A stretch of DNA of 64,000 nucleotides, taken from NCBI GenBank assembly GCA_039707465.1, contig CM077645.1:145631503-145695502 (forward strand), read 5' to 3'. The translations under genes were made by a program, and so were the position numbers. The notes under the pieces are model-generated. The model worked only from the letters and a program-made list of their open reading frames with translations. It ran no database searches and had not been told where the DNA came from. Source of the stretch: Rhabdophis nuchalis. Taxonomy: Eukaryota > Chordata > Lepidosauria > Squamata > Natricidae. Below are positions 60,062 to 64,000 of this stretch, in pieces (the stretch's first letter is position 1; each line of letters opens with the position of its first letter).

Positions 60062-61582
60062 TTAATTTATGAAATACAATACAATACAATACAATAGCAG
60101 AGTTGGAAGGGACCTTGTAGGTCTTCTAGTCCAACCCCCTGCATGGGCAGGAACCTTATACCATTTCAGACAAATGGCTGTCTAACATCTTTTTAAAGAC
60201 TTCCAGGGTTGGGGCATTCACAACTGCTGGAGGCAAGCTGTTCCAGAGGTTAATTGTTCTTACTGTCAGGAAATTTCTCCTTAATTCTAAGTTGCTTCTC
60301 TCCTTGGTTAGTTTCCACCCATTGCTTCTTGTCCTGCCCCCAGGTGCCTTGGAGAAAAGTTTGACTCCCTCTTCTTTGTGGCACCCTCTGAGATATCGGA
60401 ACACTGCTATCACGTCTCCCCTGGTCCTTCTCTTCATTAAACTAGACATACCCAGCTCCTGCAGCCGTTCTTCATATGTCTTAGTCTCCAGTCCTCTAAT
60501 CATCTTGGTTGCTCTTCTCTGCACTCTTTCCAGAGTCTCCACGTCTTTTCTACATCGTGGCGACCAAAACTGTATGCAGTATTCCAAGTGTGGCCTTACC
60601 AAAGCACTATACAGTGGCATTAACACTTCACGTGATCTAGATTCTATCCCTCTGTTGATGCAACCTAGAACTGTGTTGGCTTTTTTGGCAGCTGCTGCAC
60701 ACTGCTGGCTCATATTTAAATGGTTGTCCACTAGGATTCCAAGATTCCTCTCACAGTTGCTACTATTGAGCAAGGTACCACCTATACTGTACTTGTGCAT
60801 TTGGTTTTTCTTGCCTATATGTAGGACCTTACTTTTTTCACAATTGAATTTCATTTTATTAGACAGTGCCCAATGTTCAAGTTTGTCTAGATCCTTCTGT
60901 ATCTTAAGCCTATCTTCTGGAGTGTTGGCTATTCCTGCCAGCTTGGTGTCGTCTGCGAATTTGATGAGTTCCCCATTTATCCCCTCATCCAAATCGTTGA
61001 TGAAGATGTTAAAGAGTACTGGGCCTAAAACAGAGCCTTGGGGGACTCCACTGCATACTTCCTTCCATGTAGATGCAGTTCCATTGAGGACTACACGTTG
61101 AGTGCGGTTGGTCAGCCAGTTGCAAATCCATTTGGTGGTGGTGCTGTCTAACCCACAATTTTCTACTTTATCTAATAGTAGGCTATGGTCTACTTTATCA
61201 AATGCCTTACTGAAGTCCAGGTAAATTATATCAACAGCATTCCTCTGGTCCACTGATTTTGTCACTTTGTCAAAGAATTCAATTAGATTCGTCTGGCATG
61301 ATCTGTTTTTGACAAACCCATGTTGGCTTTTGGCTATTACTTTGTTTGCTTCTAGGTGTTCACTTATTTGTTGTTTAATTATCTTTTCCAGAATCTTTCC
61401 TGGTATTGAGGTCAGGCTGATGGGTCTATAGTTTCCTGGATCTGTTTTTTTCCCTTTTTTGAAGATGGGAACCACATCTGCTCTTTTCCAGTCTTCTGGC
61501 AGTTTCCCGGTGCTCCAGGATCTCTGAAAGATATAGTTCAGTGGTTCTGAGATCTCGTCTGCCAGTTCCTTCAGGACCCTGG
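60062..61582 (-). mobile_element. CR1 LINE, 5'-truncated, minus strand
   Basis: From 61582 down to 60156 the minus strand is one open frame of reverse transcriptase type. A short 3'UTR of about 90 bases then ends in (ATTGT) repeats at 60062-60090. The 3'UTR matches the short CR1 at 26743 and the tails of the SINEs at 7501 and 20251. Short repeat tails instead of poly(A) are typical of CR1. The 5' edge abuts a perfect palindrome (61583-61630). Confidence 0.9.
60156..61582 (-). pseudogene. CR1 ORF2 reverse transcriptase, open but 5'-truncated
   Basis: About 475 codons are open without a stop. The order of motifs is complete for a CR1 reverse transcriptase: ELADEISEPLNYIF at the truncated start, VVPIFKKGKKTDPGNYRPIS, LEKIIKQQI, QHGFVKNRSCQTNL, DFSKAFDKVDH, GVPQGSVLGPVLFNIFIND and the active site FADDTKLAGI. 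The thumb and C-terminal part follow (HLEYCIQFWSPRCRKDVETL), to the stop near 60156. Only the N-terminal endonuclease is missing. The enzyme reverse-transcribes the element RNA at a nicked target. With no promoter and no endonuclease, this copy is not expected to be mobile. Confidence 0.9.
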
Positions 61583-61630
61583 AACCCTACTTCACTAACC
61601 AAATGAATATTTGGTTAGTGAAGTAGGGTT
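61583..61630. repeat. Perfect 22-base inverted repeat with 4-base loop at the CR1 5' junction
   Basis: The left arm 61583-61604 and right arm 61609-61630 are exactly complementary, with GAAT between them. It begins directly where CR1 sequence stops. It could be junction filler from snap-back copying, or a pre-existing hairpin at the target. Confidence 0.9.
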
Positions 61631-63527
61631 TGATTAAAATGTATTGACTAATTTAAGATAAACCTGATCATGAGATTTAAGTTATATTTTAATTTAAGTT
61701 AAAAGTAAGTGCAATTTAAAACATAGGACATAATGATGAGCATGGGGAGGCAGTTTGAAAAGGCGTGTTTCATGGTAGCAAACCTCTGGCTTCCTTGACT
61801 CTGCTGGTGTTCTTTGGGATTTCCCTGCTTCATCTGACCTTACCCGTTATCCTCTATCCTCTTAAATACAAGGAAATTCAGAACCCTGGCTTCAGCAGCC
61901 AGTCCAAAATGAAAAAAATAATAATAATTCAGTCAATTATTCAACTAAAACAATGTAAAACCTGAAATTAACCAGTTTGTCCTTGGCTTAATACTTGTAA
62001 TTGGAACAGTAATTGAAAATATTTGTCTCTTGCAGTCTTTCTGCCAGGGAATTACCTTCTTGTTGCTGCTGCTACCCCAAGAGTCCAGGATCCTTCTTTC
62101 CCAACTTAATCCTTTCTTAAATTCCAGCTCTTCAGACGGACAATCGGTAGATGGTAGCCAAGTGGTACAAAAACTCTTTGCTGCCAACTAATGGCAAACT
62201 GATCAACCAGTAAACTAGTCAATCCATCATTTCAAGGAATTCCTTATAAAATGTTCTGTAATTCAGTGGTAAGCCAGGATAAAAAGTATACTACATGAGT
62301 TTTTAAAGCTTTGTGGTGACTAGTTGAAAGAGGCTTTTCATGTGATATATAATGTTGGGGCATGGCCGGAATTTCAACCAGAGGATCTATTAGTTCATGG
62401 AATGTTGCATGTTAAAACTATATAGACAGCAGCATAGCCCAGATTTATTTTGGTTATACCTTAGTGGCACACTGTAGTGGCAGCAATAATCATGATGGCA
62501 TGGTTTCTGCTGGATCTGGGGCAGGTGGTGAGTGTAGCAAACTAATTTGTGTGGATGTGGCCTAAATTTCAGTAAAGTAAGATTTACAGTTGCTGATCAC
62601 AAAGGTAATTCTATTTTGATTTGGCTTTCAGTATCAAAGACTTGTTAGTTCTGCAAAATTTTCCAGTAGATATTTTTTTAAAAACAGCAACTCTATATTG
62701 CCATCTGTTATACTGACATTTTGATTCCCCATTCATATTCCTAAAAACTCTGTATGAAATATATAATATTCTAGCTAATAAATCAGAGTTTCCAAAGATG
62801 TGAATTTCTGAGGCGAGAAAAAACTGTTAACAGTAAAATCTTTGTAATGTATGTCTGTCTTAAAGTCTGCATCCAAACTACATTTTATTATAAACAATTT
62901 AAACAGGTGTGGAATGCCAACACTTTTTTTGTGAATATTTGTATGCTTCTCTTTGGACAGTTTCATCTTGTTCTGCTCAGGATTAAAAAGGGGAATGGTT
63001 AGAAAAGTGCCCCAATCACACGTAAATAAAAAGTCTCTTGTTATGCATTGCATACCATCATAACATCCTTTACCAGTGTTTGCATGTCAGAAGTGGGAGC
63101 TTGAAGGTAGTTTATAGTGGAAAAATGGTTTTTGAATGGATCGCCCCCATCTTCTCTGCTATGGGCTTAAGCACAAGGTCTGTGGTGTGAAGAAATATAA
63201 AGCAGCATTTTTCTAGCTGTATTTTGAAAACAATGAGTTCTCTGTTACCCCAGCCCAACCTTCAGTGATGCCTACCTCATGAGGATGGAATGGCTAGTTA
63301 AATTCAGGTTCAAAGCTCCAAGTACTTTTAATTCAGTGCTACTTTTGCTTCAATGCTTGTTTTTTTTTTCTATTCTATTCAAGTTCTCCTGTTTTTCAGA
63401 GGATAAAGCAGTACACTTTTATAATGAGATGAAAACAACCAAATGGAATCTAGGCTTCTTGTTGCAAAAAAATTATTTTTTTTCATTATTATTATACAGG
63501 AATAGAAGTTTATTTCATCATATATTG
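61631..63527. other. Intronic sequence, nothing recognised
   Basis: About 1.9 kb of unique sequence with short homopolymers only. Confidence 0.5.
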
Positions 63528-64000
63528 TTTGAAAAAAGTTTTATTGGGTTTTATAATTTTTTACAAATAAGGTAAAGGGGTAGGGTGCATACAAGATATT
63601 GTGAGAACTTTCACGTCGAAATCGGTGACCCCCTCCGAGGCTTCATACAAAATATAGATAATACATTACATTTTCATTTGTACTACAAAGTGGAAAGAGA
63701 TGCAAATATATAATTTTAAAAAACTGTGCTAGCAAACATATGAACATCCAAACAAATATTGTGTTATACTAAAATAAAGTCACTTTTGAGATCTAAGTCT
63801 TTTGGCAATTGTATCTTCTTCTCCCTGGCCCCCAGTGGCCGGGGCCGCGGCACCCTCTGCTCCCCTATTTTCATCCTCCAGGATGGAGGAATGTTTTTTA
63901 AGAAATGCTTCCGCCTCTGCAATTGCTTTAATTCTTACTCTTCCTCCCTCCCAGAACACCAACATTCCCTCAGGCATCACCCACTTAAACCAGACCCCCT
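63528..64000 (-). mobile_element. ORF1-only L1 derivative (HAL1-like), second copy, runs off the window
   Basis: On the minus strand the ORF1 C-terminus is followed directly by a 3'UTR of about 250 bases that ends CCCAATAAAACTTTTTTCAA at about 63530. The 3'UTR blocks (GCCTCGGAGGGGGTCACCGA, TCGACGTGAAAGTTCTCACA) align with those of the copy at 10605 (GTCTCGGAAGGGCCGACGAC, TGACGTGAATGCTCTCAAAA). No ORF2 sequence lies between the ORF1 stop and the tail. The left part of the element is outside the window. Confidence 0.8.
63780..64000 (-). pseudogene. L1 ORF1 C-terminal domain, partial
   Basis: The minus strand reads, from the window edge, WFKWVMPEGMLVFWEGGRVR, IKAIAEAEAFLKKHSSIL, a short acidic and alanine-rich linker and the end DTIAKRLRSQK. 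This differs from the copy at 10605 by a few substitutions and a changed linker. It belongs to the RNA-binding ORF1 protein of L1. Only the last 70 or so codons are inside the window and they are stop-free, so whether the full ORF is intact cannot be told. Confidence 0.82.

Larger units (their letters stand above)
29861..64000 (+). other. GMDS: GMDS intron downstream of the third exon (5' part)
   Basis: Begins with the GTATGT donor. No further GMDS exon was recognised to the end of the window, so this intron exceeds 34 kb. It contains the transposable elements listed below and long repeat-poor stretches. A non-coding regulatory role for some of these is possible, because GMDS lies next to the FOXC1/FOXF2/FOXQ1 cluster in vertebrates. 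Confidence 0.8.

Noticed and set aside
60292..61101. Plus-strand frame of 269 codons
   Set aside because: It is the antisense shadow of the CR1 reverse transcriptase, whose motifs are clear on the minus strand.

Overview
The window is vertebrate nuclear DNA, AT-rich and intronic. Its repeat complement (a Sauria-type SINE ending in CATTTACCTTTAA, tRNA-derived SINEs with CR1 or MIR-like tails, several L2-clade LINEs, CR1, L1, an RTE-type fragment, and many hAT and TA-flanked miniature elements) points to a squamate reptile, more likely a snake than a lizard. That assignment is inference from repeat families; no species marker is present.

The only host gene recognised is GMDS, GDP-mannose 4,6-dehydratase, on the + strand. 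Three consecutive internal coding exons lie at 21847-22039, 24599-24703 and 29733-29860. They have canonical splice sites, compatible phases (0-1, 1-1, 1-0) and an intact reading frame. They correspond to about residues 116-257 of the 372-residue human protein and carry the catalytic Thr155/Glu157, Tyr179 and Lys183 equivalents. Everything else is intron: at least 21.8 kb upstream, introns of 2559 and 5029 bases between the exons, and at least 34 kb downstream. The neighbouring GMDS exons lie outside the window as far as I can see.

Region by region. 0.4-5.8 kb is a three-layer nest of L2-clade LINEs: an old minus-strand endonuclease fragment is split by a 5'-complete plus-strand element, which is itself interrupted by a minus-strand 3' fragment. 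6-20 kb holds a foldback repeat, SINEs, three L2 3' ends and an ORF1-only L1 derivative with a 17-base target-site duplication. 20.9-22.9 kb holds two oppositely oriented copies of one TA-flanked element on either side of the first GMDS exon. 23-32 kb has SINEs, a CR1 3' end and a palindromic hAT miniature element. 33.2-34.1 kb is an 889-base hAT-type element with a GC-rich interior and a perfect 8-base target duplication. 34-48 kb holds scattered SINEs and miniature elements and long stretches with nothing recognised. 48.2-49.8 kb is an L1 3' half next to a long AT dinucleotide array. 50.7-57.6 kb has an RTE-type fragment, a hAT element, a SINE and another L2 3' end. 60.1-61.6 kb is a CR1 with an open reverse-transcriptase frame. 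The right edge is a second ORF1-only L1 derivative.

Points most worth a second look: the inverted element pair around the frame-critical catalytic GMDS exon (possible exon looping or circular RNA); the two divergent copies of a HAL1-like half-L1 family that share an ORF1-to-3'UTR junction; the GC-rich hAT island; the tandem monomers in the L2 5'UTR; and several complex, repeat-free intronic stretches that could be regulatory. No rRNA, functional tRNA, CRISPR array or bacterial-type operon is present.
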